Source: Atrina japonica (lineage: Eukaryota; Mollusca; Bivalvia; Pterioida; Pinnidae). From it: a DNA stretch of 64,000 nucleotides. The position numbers and the translations under genes were made by a program. Shown piece after piece: positions 22,674 through 35,349 of the stretch (its first letter is position 1; each line of letters begins with the position of its first letter). Location: contig BROG01000082.1 of the NCBI GenBank assembly GCA_030159075.1, positions 536,001 through 600,000 of the forward strand, in the 5' to 3' direction. The notes under the pieces are model-generated. The model was not told the DNA's origin, did not search any database, and saw only the letters and a list, made by a program, of their open reading frames with translations.

Positions 22674-22737
<64 letters not shown>
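22556..22737. repeat. imperfect (ACG/ATG)n followed by (TA)n
   Basis: A run of CGACGACGACGATGACGAC type to about 22615, then a perfect (TA)n of about 30 units at 22675-22737. The 73-codon Thr/Met/Tyr-Ile frame here is only a translation of the microsatellite. Confidence 0.92.
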
Positions 22738-22740
<3 letters not shown>

Positions 22741-23395
22741 GATATTCAGCATTATTTTAATACACACTTAAAATTGTATAACATTGTTTACTCTATTTCG
22801 TTACTTAAGATACCCATTTTAAAGTTTTTATTCGCTCTGTTACCCATTAATTTAGTGTAGTCATTATACATGTTCACATCTGATATCAGTATGCATAAAT
22901 ATAAAAATGTATTACACAATGTTGGCGCGTGCCAATAGATTTGCATAAATTAACTGGTTGTCTCTGTGATATATTGCGATAACATTCTGTCAATTAATCT
23001 ACACTACAAATGAACTGATCTGTATAAGGTTCATTTAAGGATACATGTACAAAACATTTGACAATCCTCTATTGAGTATTTCAACTATTTATTTATGTAA
23101 CGATTCCAAAAAAGAGAACAAAAATTGGTGAATGACCTTTTTGAACCCTCAGAATATTTTTATTGACACGTGCAAAAACAAAGGTCCAATAAGTATTAGG
23201 TATAAATTTCTACCTGACTTTCATTTCGTAAACTGAACGCTTGCCGAGGAAACAGTCGATACATTATTTTTAAAAAGTCTTTGATATGATCTGGTACCTT
23301 GATAATAGGTTGGCGCATTTTAAAAGGGCTATCGTATTTCCCAGCTATATTTATATTAAGTTATGACATTATATATTTATCTTGTTCCCACTTTT
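22738..23395. other. unassigned AT-rich sequence
   Basis: No supported gene or repeat copy. Confidence 0.4.
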
Positions 23396-23442
23396 TGATT
23401 TACCAAAAGGTGGGAACACCCCTGGTATATCAAAAAGTGGGA
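23396..23442. repeat. strong hairpin (20 bp arms)
   Basis: TCCCACTTTTTGATTTACCA and TGGTATATCAAAAAGTGGGA are inverted complements apart from two central mismatches, with a 7 bp loop. The AT-rich flanks (ATTATAT / ATATAAT) extend the pairing weakly. Possibly the core of a small foldback element. Confidence 0.75.
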
Positions 23443-23855
23443 TTATGATATAATGAAAGTGGTAACCCGTGTATGACCAATCTTGAGGTCAAAGTTTACT
23501 GGAATAAAATTTGAGGCATGTCTATCAGTGATTTGTTCAGCGGATTGGGTTGTGCATGCGTGCTTTCATATTTGAAATATTCTCTCCATTAGGTAGGATA
23601 AGTTATAATTTTGTCAAAGCAATTAGACATGAAATATTTTAAATTTTTCACCCGATCAATCGTTATGGAAATTCAAATAACAGATGTATATACCTTGAAA
23701 TTTATCATTTTTCTGTTTAAGCAATAAAAAGCAATTTGTTTTTGATGTAAAACATCGATGTTAAGATAATAAAAGTAAAAAGTCCATAAGACATCGACAT
23801 AAAATGTAAGAAATAAGAATTTCCAAAGAACATCGACAATCAAATTTTAGAATAT

Positions 23856-24222
23856 GAAAATCACAGATACCAAAGTATTGATCTTTAGGTTAAGATCTGG
23901 TGAACATTGGACAAACACGGACCTCTGAAAGCTAAAAGACTGGGTTCAGGTAACGTCCCTGTTGACCAGTCACACCAACGCGAGTCAACAGTTAGATAAT
24001 AGAATTAGCGTCCTGATATTTGTGGCAACGAATCAGTAAGTCGTTTGCCTCTGTATATGAAATGTCGTATGATGAACACGCTCTAGCGTAACGTTTCATC
24101 CGTGGGATTTAAACAGCATATGCAGCGAAAAAGGTTTATTACTACTTAAATGCGGAAGTTAGAAAAAACTCGAAATCAGCACGTTTGTCGTATAGAATGA
24201 TTGTTAATTTCCCTTGTAGAAA
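23856..24222 (-). mobile_element. PLE-1 3' part, minus, diverged
   Basis: Starts with the reversed tail (CACAGATACCAAAGTATTGA). It continues through ATTGGACAAACACGGACCTC and GTTGACCAGTCACACCAACG, then joins the C-terminal coding region (GTAAGTCGTTTGCCTCTGTA). The central UTR-ORF junction is deleted. The frame is not intact. Confidence 0.8.
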
Positions 24223-24485
24223 TATTAAAAAAGAAATCCTTCTTTATTGATCCTAGTAGCCACATATGAACTCCGTTTCAAAGAGTGGTTAAGTCCACTG
24301 TCAGAATTCAGGAGTGTATAATTCAGGAGTGTATAAGTTTCAAAATGCTTCTACGTTTAATATTGACATGTTCACCCCTGAAATATGACAATAGACTATA
24401 CTATTTACTTATTTTGGGTGAGTCTAAATTTGAACACAGTGATTAAAACAACTATTTTGTTTATTGTAATTTCCTTGACATATAT

Positions 24486-24612
24486 TATGATTACAAAGAT
24501 TGACTGATTTACTCCATGTCACCTGGTCAAACGTTCAGATTTCCAAAACATTCGTGTAGATCGACTGCTCTATACTTAGAATATACGTTTGGTATTTCGA
24601 AATCACAGAAAT
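24486..24612 (+). mobile_element. very old PLE-1 tail, plus
   Basis: ACTCCATGTCACCTGGTCAA, TTTCCAAAACATTCGTGTAG and TACGTTTGGTATTTCGAAAT echo the order of the 3' UTR with many substitutions. Confidence 0.45.
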
Positions 24613-24930
24613 AAGTTAAACCTAGTTAAACCTAAGTTAAAGCTGGTTTCCTTCAATTGAACCTAGTTAATACGAGGTTCGAAAAGGGGGATTAAGTGAA
24701 GAAAACTTGGTTTTTATTCATCAATGTGCATTTGAATCTGCTATAGAAAATCTAGGCTAGTGCACATTACTGGGATTCTGGGGAAAAAAGCCTTGTTTTA
24801 CTTAGTAAACCAAGCCTTTTTTTTTTAGAAAAACTGGGTTTCTTCAATTGTTGTAATGTTGGTACATTCAAATCTAATTTTTTTCCGGTTAATGTGAATT
24901 AATGAGAAAACTAGGCTTGAATTGTATTGA
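24613..24930. repeat. repeat-rich segment with a 17 bp perfect-type palindrome
   Basis: AAAAGCCTTGTTTTACT and AGTAAACCAAGCCTTTT (24786-24820) are inverted complements with two mismatches and a 1 bp loop. A pair of direct words, TGGTTTCCTTCAATTG and TGGGTTTCTTCAATTG, flank it at 24644 and 24834. This could be a decayed MITE; no terminus is clear. Confidence 0.55.
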
Positions 24931-25099
24931 GGAATATAAAGCTGTGATAATGACCTAGATAGAAAAGGCCTAGATATGTTTCGTGTGTGACATTACAGTC
25001 TTGCGTTTTGATGACTTTCTGACCTCCGTATACGTATATTCGGTATAGCTATTTTACTAACTCACTAATGTTGTGCTAAGTTGTTTATTGGAAACAGGT

Positions 25100-25535
25100 C
25101 AAAGCACATTTAAGTGCTCATGTTAGGCAATTGTCTGTCCCGATTTTAATATACATTTTTTGTAAACCTAATTTTAAAAAATTAAAAAGTGATTCAACCT
25201 TCGACCTATAAGCTACTTAAGTTTGATGTCAATGGTAAAAATGTGAGAAAAATTGTGATGTTTTCATTGGCAGTAAAATTGTGTGACTCTCGCAGGTTTT
25301 TGCTAATTTGGAAACTCTGGAAATAACATGCATTTTTCCAGTAAAAATGCTGATGTCATATTGTGGCAGTAAATTCATAACTTATAACACGTGGGTAGTG
25401 TCCTTAATTGAAATTAACCTGCAATATATTTCAAGCATGTGTACACAATGTATATTTTTTCAGTATATTGACTGTATTATACATCATAAAACTTACGATT
25501 ACCATTAACTCGTATCAGTACTTTTGATGCTAACT
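25100..25535 (+). repeat. dispersed repeat D, copy 2 with a 160 bp extra block
   Basis: Follows copy 1 (5460-5765) through GACCTATAAGCTACT, TTGTGATGTTTTCATTGG and AATTTGGAAACTCTGGAA. It then has about 160 bp (25327-25488) absent from copy 1, and resumes with ACTTACGATTACCATTAACT. The extra block holds a 66-codon frame of no recognised family. Confidence 0.65.
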
Positions 25536-26166
25536 TACCGATGTTCAAAGTGTTTATCTTGCCATAATAACAGGTTGCACTGCGTTATACTCCCTTGATT
25601 TTTTTATGATTTATTTGTTGTACAAAACAAACAAATATCATTTTATAAAGTTGTATAAAATTTTCAGTGCGTGTAATCATATCAGTGATTCTTAAGAATA
25701 TATAGAGTCATATTTGCATACAATGTTTCATTAATTGCAGACATACCGGAATGACATATACAGGATGACGTCTGTATCATTATAAATATGAGTAGAGAGC
25801 GTGGAAAATCAACAAAGCATTATTGGCAAATCTCATGATTATGAACTAACATAACTGAATATAGATTTTTAGTAAACATATCTGTTAATTAGGTGTAATT
25901 ATATTGTCATGTTCGTAAACAATAAATGAAAAACGTTTTATTGACAGTAGATTGACTCTGAAACAGACTCGTGTAGACTCATGGCTGCATGTTAAAAACA
26001 AGGAGCGCTAACGGTGTACGGCAGGGATTTGATTAGTCCGACCACACGTTTAATTACCTATGTCGTAACATAGTTCCGAATTAAATTTTAATGATTCGGT
26101 TATTTCGTTAAATCTTTTAAGTATGGTATATATCTTGGTGTAAGATTACGTGTTTCAAGTTCAATT
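25536..26166. other. unassigned AT-rich sequence
   Basis: No supported gene or repeat copy. Confidence 0.4.
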
Positions 26167-26485
26167 ACCGTAGTCAACCCAATAAGCGCCCATGGTGATT
26201 AAAAGGGAAAAGGGGCGGATGCTTATTGGGACCATATAGAGTCAAATTTACGTAAAACGGTTAGTTAAATTTGTATAAGGCACGGTGATCAAATTGTAGT
26301 AGTTATTGCTGAGGACACCTCTGTTGCTGGGGGCTAACGATAAATTAACTTCATTTTCTGGTCTAAATCGCCTCGCCAAAGGGCTAGAAAAGATTCTCGA
26401 TCGTGTGTAATACGTGAGTAAATCTGATTTTTTAGGGGGAGAATTGCCTTTAGGGACATGGGGCGCTTATTGAGTATAAAACGGT
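26167..26485. mobile_element. MITE of about 320 bp with 25 bp TIRs
   Basis: The left end ACCGTAGTCAACCCAATAAG continues to CGCCC. The right end, in complement, is ACCGTTTTATACTCAATAAG followed by CGCCCC. The word GCTTATTGGG also occurs internally at 26230. Similar ACCGTATTT...AATAAGCGCC termini are known from dispersed animal repeats as I recall; the superfamily is not asserted. Confidence 0.7.
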
Positions 26486-28591
26486 AAAATAGGTTTCATA
26501 GAATTGTTTTGACGAAATGATCATGTTTAGATTAAGATTTGATCGTGTAAAAATGTCGTTATAATGTGTCGAAAGTGGCCAAATGAAATGAGTAAAGAAT
26601 AATTTTAGAATAACTGAATGTGTCTGCAAGCGTGGAAACTCGGTAAATCGCACAGTTTTCCATTTCCGATTTAATAGTCTCAACGGGATAAATGACAACT
26701 AAATGAGATCTAAAATTCCGGTAGGAAACAGCACTCATTTGCCTACGTATTTTTCAACATGGCCATACGTTTGCATAATATCATTAAATCACAATAAAAA
26801 ATCCCGAAGCTGCAATCGGAGCTAGTTTGTGTTACAACCTTCGAATGTCATCTGCTATGCTTCACTTCCTCGTCTCCGGCATCGACATATGTCCCGGAAT
26901 TCAGTTGCGGCATATTTATTTCCCGCTGAACATAAGATTGCCCACTGTTTCAGATTCAAATACCTCTTCTTGGCCTTGAAAGTGTGTGCATGCTAAGTGT
27001 ATGCGACAATCTCTAAGAAATTGATTGTGAGTACATGTATTTCACGAAGCAAACGATTGATCATGATAAATAATAAATCTTTAATTAGATGTGTTAAGCT
27101 CATATACTATTTCTGACAACGATTTAAAGAAGCAAGAACGGTTTCGCTTGCTCTTGTAACAGAATTATTATTACCGTGTATATCCTGTATTTTGTTTTCC
27201 ATTATTATTTTCGAAGGTCGAATCCTTTGTTTGATATCTGTATGGATAATAACCGCTATACGATTATAAGGATTGTCTATTTTTTTTTATTGTTTATTGA
27301 TTTACAATTAATTGGAATGAAGGCGAGAGACAACTATCATACTAACATTTATAGTTATAGTAATTAGACATATATTTTATTTGTCTTTTAATTTTAATCA
27401 TATCTACATGTTAAATGACACTGTATTTCTGCAAATTTGATAATTTACCATTCTCACTGATTGTGTAGAAAATAGGAACAATTAATAGTATTGTTTGGGG
27501 AAAAAACTCAATGGCTAATGAACAGGATTATTGACTATTAAAAGATTCATATCAGGTGACCTTTTAACCAAACATTTCAAGTCGTTTAATCCGTATATGT
27601 GAAACAATTTAATGTAATAATCACTCCGACAATGTCTGATCATTTTTAATATATATGCCAAATCAAGTTTATCATATTTGAATAGACTTCAGCCATTAAC
27701 ACGGTATTAATACGTTTGCATTTGTGTAAATATTTGACGAATATTTATAGCGTTAAAAATGTCATGGGTAAATGAAGTCAGGAAAAATCATTTCGATCCT
27801 CACACCTTTGTCGATTTACCTCTTTATATCACTAAATTTAATGGTGTTTTTCAAAACTTTTAATTCATTTCACTGACGAGCCGTTTCATAAAAGCAAACA
27901 GATTTTAATCGAAATTAACCATTGTTCAATTGTTTATTAGATTTTTATTAAACCTACGATGTTTCCGTGCGTTGGAGTCGGTATCTATTAAGTACATGCA
28001 CACCGACGTGTTAATCACAGAAATATTCACAAACACAATTACAGTGAAAGCTAAAATACATGGACTGGACCTCAGTGTTTCGATGAAGTCTAAACATTAC
28101 TTGATATTTTCTTTCAAAAGCGTAAATAGGTGGGTAGGTTTAATGCACCATAAATGTAACAAACTTCATATAGATCCATACTGATGAGCTTTCCACTGAG
28201 CCTGACGTTTTCAGCGAACTCGAGAGGTTTCCGAGGAAAATTTGCGATGGGTGTGGCATGCTTACAGGGGACGCTGACTCTTTCCGGACACCTGATCCCC
28301 ATACGTATAGGATCCGCAGTTGGCCGTTATTATATCCATTTTTGCTTTGATACGTCTTCATTTTTCACTTTAAAGTTTAATTTAGAGCGTTTCTTATGGA
28401 TTTTAAAATACGTGTTAAACATTGAATGATCATTTTAAAGTTGTTGATTCCCGTGTTGGCATATCGTTGTTTCAAATATATTTTAAAATCATCAATATAC
28501 TCATCATTAAAGGGGCCGTAGCTATGTTTACCGAAAAATATTTCGATTTTTTCTATTTTACCTAATTGTACTTTATGTACATAACATTTAA
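26486..28591. other. unassigned AT-rich stretch
   Basis: Frames of 60-84 codons occur on both strands with no domain. The block 28180-28320 is less AT-rich and contains GGTGTGGCATGCTTACAGGG and CCGGACACCTGATCCCC. It loosely resembles a PLE 3' UTR of a different subfamily, and similar words occur near 62560. Confidence 0.35.
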
Positions 28592-28855
28592 GAGAGCCGG
28601 CCTTGCTCAGTCGGTAGCGCGCTCGACTCTTGATCGTGAGGTCGTGAGGTTGTGAGTTCGAGTCCAGCCGGCGGCAGTAAAATCGAGGTCCTGTGTCGCA
28701 GTAGGTGTCGGCACGTTAAAGAACCTTTGCTGCTCAATGGCCGTAAGTGCCGAGCATAGGTTAAAATTTGAAGCCCTTCACCGGCAATTGGTGACGTCTC
28801 CATATGAGTGAAATATTCTTGAGTGGGTCGTTAAACAACGATAAACAAACAAAAT
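28592..28855 (+). mobile_element. SINE-1 copy, plus, with a head
   Basis: Begins GAGCCGGCCTTGCTCAGTCG (A box: TGCTCAGTCGGTAGCGCG) and has a B box GTGAGTTCGAGTCCAGC. It continues through GTAGGTGTCGGCACGTTAAA to the A-rich tail AACGATAAACAAACAAAATA. A GAGGTC/GTGAGGTTGTGAG stutter enlarges the anticodon-side segment. A short TAAGAG lies outside each end. Confidence 0.9.
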
Positions 28856-30329
28856 AAACAAATAAGAGTTATACACAGACATACAAATCTTATATTTCTA
28901 TATTTTTATGAAAATGATTTGCATATACAAACAGTAGTGTTGAATTAATGAGTTGCAGGTGAATAAAATCCTGATTTTCTCAAGCAATTTCAACAAAATA
29001 TATAGGTATTAAAGAATTGTGTGTCTGTGTATATCTATTTTTTGTTATTGTATATCAATCGAAGTAGTAAAAAAGGAGAGAAAATGTTTTGAAAAATCAC
29101 AAAATTAATACCCCTTTATTATGTTAGCAAAATATCTTGGAGAAGGCAAGTGTAAAGTTGTGTAAACAATTGTGTACTCCGCTTTTCTAGATCTGGGGTT
29201 CACCTTTAAAGTGAAATAAGCCACTATGAAGAACTGCGTTTTTAATTGACCTTGTTGTATTATATTTGTGTGGTTGAAAAAATAAAAAGTAATGAATAAA
29301 ACCTTCCTCTCAGGTTCATATGACATTCAATACAGAATATCGACAAGTATCATTTTAATTATAATGTAACTTTCCAAACCCGAACTTCGTTTAGACCGAG
29401 ATCGATATTTTTGTTGACTTGTCGAGGGGAACTGTTTTTCGGCGTCGTCCATACAGTAATTATTGGTTGAACTCTGCCGTCTTTTTCACTTTTTGACTGA
29501 TACATACTTCGTTTATCATTTTGGTTCTATTACTTACTGTTTGTTTATATGAAATTTGACTGACGAAAACGCTTAACGGATTGGTTAACATGTTTTCTTT
29601 ACATATGCGTTGTTAGTATTTGGAAGTTTAAAATCCAGACTTTGTTAACATGATTGGTTTTAGGAAGTTGCACTGCATATGAATATGTAATGGACAAAGA
29701 ATATGTAAGGAACACAGAATAAAATGATAGAATAATTGAGATGCTTCCCTGCCTTTGCCGTACAAATGTCGTATGTTTTCTAGCATAAGATGTGACAAAA
29801 CTTTTTAAATAGCATCAACAATGTATAAGTAAATTATGCGAGCTATAATATTCATTAACTCTTTTATCATTCCACACCAATATTCGATACAGTAATCAAT
29901 ACAGATTATAGAGAGCGCAGCGAAGGCCGTTCGCAAAGCGAACTCACAGATAACGTGTACACAACATAGAAAAGTGATGGAACTGTGTCGGAAGCCTGTA
30001 GAGTCTAAATATTCTAAAGCCTGGATGATCGAAGATGAACCACGTGAACTTGACGCTTTACCAGTTACTCTTAACAAGCACGTATTCAAAGCAAACGTAT
30101 TTGAGACATTTTATCATAATAGTTTTGCCGGAAGAGCTTATTTTCTATATATTCGTCGTCACATTTAAACTGTGACGTCATTTTGCAGAGCGAATAGACT
30201 TCCAATGAATGCTTTTCCAGCTTTTGTATAACATGGAGCTGCACTCGCCTTAAAGGCATTGACCTAATTAATGTTAATCGTATCAAGAAACATTTCGTAG
30301 CTTATCCGAGTTTTTGGCGCTGCAAAGGA
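28856..30329. other. unassigned AT-rich sequence
   Basis: Includes overlapping plus and minus frames near 29805-30290 with no recognised domain. No repeat copy identified. Confidence 0.4.
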
Positions 30330-30344
30330 CCGAACTTGCCTGAT

Positions 30345-30563
30345 TGTTTGTTTGTTTGTTTATTGTTGTTTAACGTCCCACTCAAGAATATTTCACTCAT
30401 ATGGAGATGTCACCAAATGCCGGTGAAGGGCTTCAAATTTTGGCCTATGCTCGGCACTTACGGCCATTGAGCAGTGAGGGTTCTTTAACGTGCCGACACC
30501 TACTGTGACACGGGACCACGGATTTTACTGTCTCATCCGACAGACAGGAAACCAACCTGCCGC
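30345..30563 (-). mobile_element. SINE-1 copy, 5'-truncated, with target-site duplications
   Basis: Runs from the complement of the A-rich tail (TGTTTGTTTGTTTATTG) to AGGAAACCAACCTGCCGC and lacks the tRNA-like head. It is flanked by CCGAACTTGCCTGAT (30330-30344) and CCGAACTTGCATGAT (30564-30578), a 15 bp duplication with one mismatch. This supports insertion by target-primed reverse transcription with incomplete extension. Confidence 0.93.
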
Positions 30564-30578
30564 CCGAACTTGCATGAT

Positions 30579-31044
30579 CCTCCGCGCCAAGAACGAGGAC
30601 GTTAATATTTCAAAATATATATTCAATAACATTTTTATAATGTATTTAGCAATGATACAATTGTCACAATTAAAAATATATTTTGTTTAATTCTCAACGA
30701 ATTACAATAATATCCCAAATTTGAGTTATTTGTCATCGAAATAGCACGTATAAATATAACATAAAAGTAGTTCCGGAACATCAAAACCGATCAAGGGCGT
30801 ATGTGGTATGATATTGACCTTTCCATTTAATGTTAAGTAAATGGAAAACGAAAGTAGCATATGTAATAATAACACTAACAGCATTTCCGTAGGACTACTT
30901 GGTAGTTTTAAAGGGCCTATTTTGTTGTCAGACACCAGTCGTAATGATTTGTAAATTATTGTAAGTCGAACGTGAGATAGTCAGAGGTACAGAGGTGAGC
31001 AAAAACTTGCTGATGAACATGGAATAGATTTATTCGAATCATAT
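30579..31044. other. unassigned AT-rich sequence
   Basis: No supported feature. Confidence 0.4.
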
Positions 31045-31465
31045 CCAAAGTATTAATCTTCAGGATGTCCATGATGAAATATACAAATCTTGTGAATATT
31101 CATTGGACAAACACGCACCTCTGAATATTGGATCAGGTGCAATGGATGAGTACGCATCCTCTGTGGACCGGTCATACATGCTGTTAGTCCACAGTCAAAC
31201 CCAAACGAGACAATTGAGAAACAAATCATGGTCACAATTAGTACAAACGAATCAACAACCGACACCGAACAGGTAACTCAACATTTCACCCAGTGAAACT
31301 TAGTTATTGCAAACAAGGTCATTATACCGACCGCAAAATGTTCCGAACGTTGTCATCAAGCACAATTTTCGATATTCCAGTATCAACAATTATCAGTTAG
31401 TAGTTTCCCTCTTTATATGAAATAGTCATATGTAGAACACGTCATGGCATATTTGATCATTTTAT
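31045..31465 (-). mobile_element. PLE-1 3' part, minus, diverged
   Basis: Reversed tail AAAGTATTAATCTTCAGGAT, then ACAAACACGCACCTCTGAAT, TGGACCGGTCATACATGC and AACTCAACATTTCACCCAGT, then C-terminal coding to about GGCATATTTGATCATTT. The 3' end is complete. Divergence marks it as older than the 31960 copy. Confidence 0.85.
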
Positions 31466-31959
31466 ATATAAATACGATAGCTGGATATTACTAATTAAAT
31501 GTGTAAAATTAACGATGAAATAAGAAAGAATAGCTATTACATATAAATACAATATGAACACTTCGTGATGTTTTAAAATATAGTTTAATATAATTGCATC
31601 GCATGTGAAATGATATTCTTTAAGATATACTTTCAGATTCGTATGACATTTTATAGAAATAATATAGGAAAAACAAAGACACGGGTTAGTTGCTAAATGA
31701 CATTTCAACTTTAATACTGTTTAAACCTTTTGAAAAATGAAAGAAAGAAAAGATTATGATATAAGGAAATTACTCAAAGAATTATTTTGAAATAGTGTGT
31801 GTGCGTGCGCGCACACGTGCGTGTTGTAAAATAAGGGTACAAAAATATTTTATATTTTCGTGTGACAGAACCACTTTCGTGACCCAGAGAATAAGACTTT
31901 TAGATTAAGAATAAATTGTTCATTCTTAAATTGAACTGACATTAATGAATTGACATTAA
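31466..31959. other. spacer between two opposed PLE-1 copies; includes (TG/CG)n
   Basis: A short alternating purine-pyrimidine tract (GTGTGTGTGCGTGCGCGCAC) lies at 31795-31825. Such tracts can adopt Z-DNA in principle. Otherwise unassigned. Confidence 0.5.
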
Positions 31960-32303
31960 ACCGCGTTTAATGTCAACGTTCCGCAAATTTTACGGTCGGT
32001 ATAATAGTATTGTTTGCGACTACTCTGTTTCACTAAGTGAAATGTTGAGTTGCCTTTTCGTTGGCGGTTGTTGAGACGTCTGTACCAATTGTGACGAGGA
32101 TACACTCCTCACATGTTTCATTGGACTTGACTGTGGACTCACGGCGGGTGTGACCGATCGACAGGGGATGCTTACTCCTCCATGGCACCTGATCCCACTT
32201 CTTGGTTTCCAGAGGTCCGTGTTTGTCCATTTTTACCCGCTTTGTATCTATATCCTGGACATTCTATTGATTTATACTTTGGTATCTGAAATTTTTATAT
32301 TTT
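31960..32303 (+). mobile_element. PLE-1 3' end, young, severely 5'-truncated
   Basis: Starts in the NVNVP coding block and runs through TTTCACTAAGTGAAATGTTG and an intact 3' UTR to ACTTTGGTATCTGAAATTTT. Nearly identical to the corresponding parts of the 19335, 36900 and 44165 copies. Confidence 0.92.
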
Positions 32304-33770
32304 AAAAATAAATAACTGTATAGAAATAAAGTCCACAATTACTTTAACTAGTTCTTTTGTGTTCTTTTTACTGTGTTCCATTTTAGCGATATACTTGTAA
32401 TTTCACGAAAACGCAAAGATCCATACATTTTAATTTTCAATACATAAAAGGCGCGGAAAGTTTATATAATTTATTCTCAAAATTTAACGTTTGATACAGT
32501 AAAATAAATTATTTTGAACTCAATGATATGACAGATCATTTTTTTCGAAAACATTGCATTATTACGCTCCTTATCTGTTATTTAAACAATAACATCCAAT
32601 CATGTGTGTGTGAAATAAAAGATCTGTTTAAATGTGATAAATATTAATCAAGATTTGTGATGAGCATTCTAAAATTTGACAATATGAATGTTATCAGTCA
32701 CTTTTGATGAAATAATCAGTTGGCAAAGGTTAATAATGGTTGTCTTAATAAAATGCATATTTAAATATTTTGCTTTTTGAGATAGAAATCAACTGTCTGG
32801 CGCGTAATTCGTTATTATGACCTGACACTTAATATGTCTTATCCTCTTCAACTTGGCGCGTGTACTCGTCATTTTTTGGCATTTGCACCAGTTGACGCCG
32901 GTTTTGGCGCTTTGCCACATAACGGGTCCATGAACTTTTAGATGGGTCAACTTGACAACAACAAAGTATTACAAATATGTGAGAAACAACTTGATACTAT
33001 TGGCCTTAATAATGATAAGCACTATTGCGCTAATCCAGATACACTGCACGCTAGATCTAATTAATAAACATATTGTATTTCTTGATTCTCACATTTTCAA
33101 AATTGTTTACAACGATTTTACAAGATCATATGATAATTTATATACACAAGATGGATCAGGTAATGCTACTCATAATTAATTGACAGAAGTATTAACCTGT
33201 ATATATCATGTGTACAGAATCGTACAGAATTAACATCATGCATTAACTATGTTAGATGCATCATGCATTTTTTTATATAACACCCCAAGTCATCAATGCA
33301 TTTTAACCTTGGACGAAAGTTTACTCCGTCGATCAACAGGAAAACCTTCATTGTTTTCAACAATAGTGTTTTAAGTCAATAAAGAATTGTTTCTGTCTCT
33401 GATTTGGGTATATCTTAGGAGGGGAACACTTTAGACCGTTTGACTGAACAAGGTGCAGCGACCGGAACTGATCACACGTTTTGTATACATCTTATAATTT
33501 TCCGTGATCTAGATTGGAGCCAATGTACAGACTTTCAATTTGTTTGTTAGTTGGCGTTCATCACCTTCTAGCCATTGATATGAAACTTAGAAGATTAAGG
33601 GTAACTTAAGCATTACAAAATGGTCAACCAATTTTAAAACGTTAACGCTATCTATATTTTCGCATTAAATTTTAACACATCTACATCACTGTGTAAAGAA
33701 GTCTGTCAGGTTTACCTGTATTGTGCTCATGTCCCAGAATGTCACCAGAAATCTGGACACACAGGTATAG
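32304..33770. other. unassigned AT-rich stretch
   Basis: Only chance frames are present. A pair of GGCGCGT / TTGGCGC words near 32800-32910 stands out slightly in composition, but no structure was resolved. Confidence 0.4.
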
Positions 33771-33771
<1 letters not shown>

Positions 33772-33851
<80 letters not shown>

Positions 33852-33938
33852 TTGTGCGTCTGTGTGTGTGCGTGTGTGTGTGTGTGCATGTATTTGTGTG
33901 CGTGTGTTTGTGTGCGTGTGTGTGTGTGTGTGTGTGTG
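33772..33938. repeat. (TA)n then imperfect (TG)n microsatellite
   Basis: About 34 TA units to 33845, then GTGTGCG/TGTGTG units to 33938. The long Tyr-Ile and Cys-Val frames on both strands are artefacts of this tract. Confidence 0.95.
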
Positions 33939-34019
33939 ACCTTGTAAAGTGATATTTGTAGGTTTCATCCTCAATTTTCTGGTTAATGGTGTTTTAAATA
34001 CGATATATTATAAACATAA

Positions 34020-34500
34020 TACCAAAGTTATAATGCTTAAGATGATCGCTTCTGTCAACCAGACTTCAACAGTTGAGCTCCAATTTTAAATAGATTTTCT
34101 GAAGTGAAAGTGGTACCTTACAAGGTCAAATAATAAATCTAAATGTATACCAAATTCTGTCTGAGAGTAACAACTGTAAAAAGAGAATAATCTTAGTTTT
34201 TGTAGAATTTAGAATTTAAAAGGTGTATCAGTTCGAAATATTCTTTCAGTATAAGATTATCAGCTGGTACCGAAATATCAGGTACTTGGTTCATGTATAT
34301 CCTCGGGGACTCAGGCTTTCCACCATTAGCAGTGGCAACGACCTAGTGGTTATAAATATTGTAAACACAATGCTCAAGACGATCGTTTCTGTCAATTAGA
34401 CTTCATCAGTTGAGCTCCAATTTTAAATAGATTTCAGAAGTAAAAGTGGTATGCTATAAGGTTAAGTAACAAACGCATAGCCATATCCGTATATGAAGAA
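34020..34500 (+). repeat. repeat F, two partial copies in tandem
   Basis: ACCAAAGTTATAATGCTTAA, GATGATCGCTTCTGTCAACC and GACTTCAACAGTTGAGCTCC in the first copy recur from about 34365 as CTCAAGACGATCGTTTCTGT and GACTTCATCAGTTGAGCTCC. Between them lies the block ending GCAACGACCTAGTGGTTATA. The first copy is longer. Repeat F copies also occur at 55307 and 57495. Confidence 0.75.
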
Positions 34501-34835
34501 TTCTTTACATACAGTGAAAGTAATTAATGTTATGAACGCACGAAAAAAGTGAACCTCCGTTAGCTTACCACGCGATCTTTAAAGCATTTGTTTCTCTGTA
34601 TGTTATTGTGGCACCACGCAGTAATTGGAGATTACACAAATATCTATTTTTAACAATTACTTTATCTTATATAAGATTTTATCAAGTGACAACAAATTGG
34701 ACAGTATATTTAGGTCTGTTAATCCGTGAAAACTAATAACTTTGATCTGTTAACAAACATTATGTAGGAACGACTATTCCGATTTCCGAATGCCTACATC
34801 ATCTGCGAAGATGAATGAAATCCCAATATCAATTG

Positions 34836-34945
<110 letters not shown>

Positions 34946-35251
34946 AGCAACGGTTTAAAGAATCTTCCAACATATTGATGTAAAACCGTTAAAACATTGA
35001 AACTATAGATAAACAGGAGGAACATGGACTCAACACACTTCCCGGAAACCGTACATACACTCTAACCGATTACTTTATCTTATATAAGATTTTATCAAGT
35101 GACAACAAATGGGACACTATATTTAGGTCTGTTAATCCGTGAAAACTAATAACTTTGATCTGTTAACAAACATTATGTAGGAACGACTATTCCGATTTCC
35201 GAATGCCTACATCATCTGCGAAGATGAATGAAATCCCAGAATCAATTGCAA

Positions 35252-35335
<84 letters not shown>

Positions 35336-35349
35336 CCTCTCTCTCTCTC
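35252..35349. repeat. (TC)n microsatellite, second duplicated unit
   Basis: About 49 units with two interruptions (CTCTTTCTC near the start and CTCCCCCTC near the end). The first unit lacks them, so the two tracts have diverged since duplication. Confidence 0.95.

Noticed and set aside
28179..28240. CTGATGAGCTTTCC followed by GCGAACTC was considered as a hammerhead-like core.
   Set aside because: The GAAA element is GAAC and the expected stems do not form.
31795..31825. The TG/CG alternating tract was considered as a regulatory element.
   Set aside because: There is nothing beyond its simple-sequence nature to support a function.
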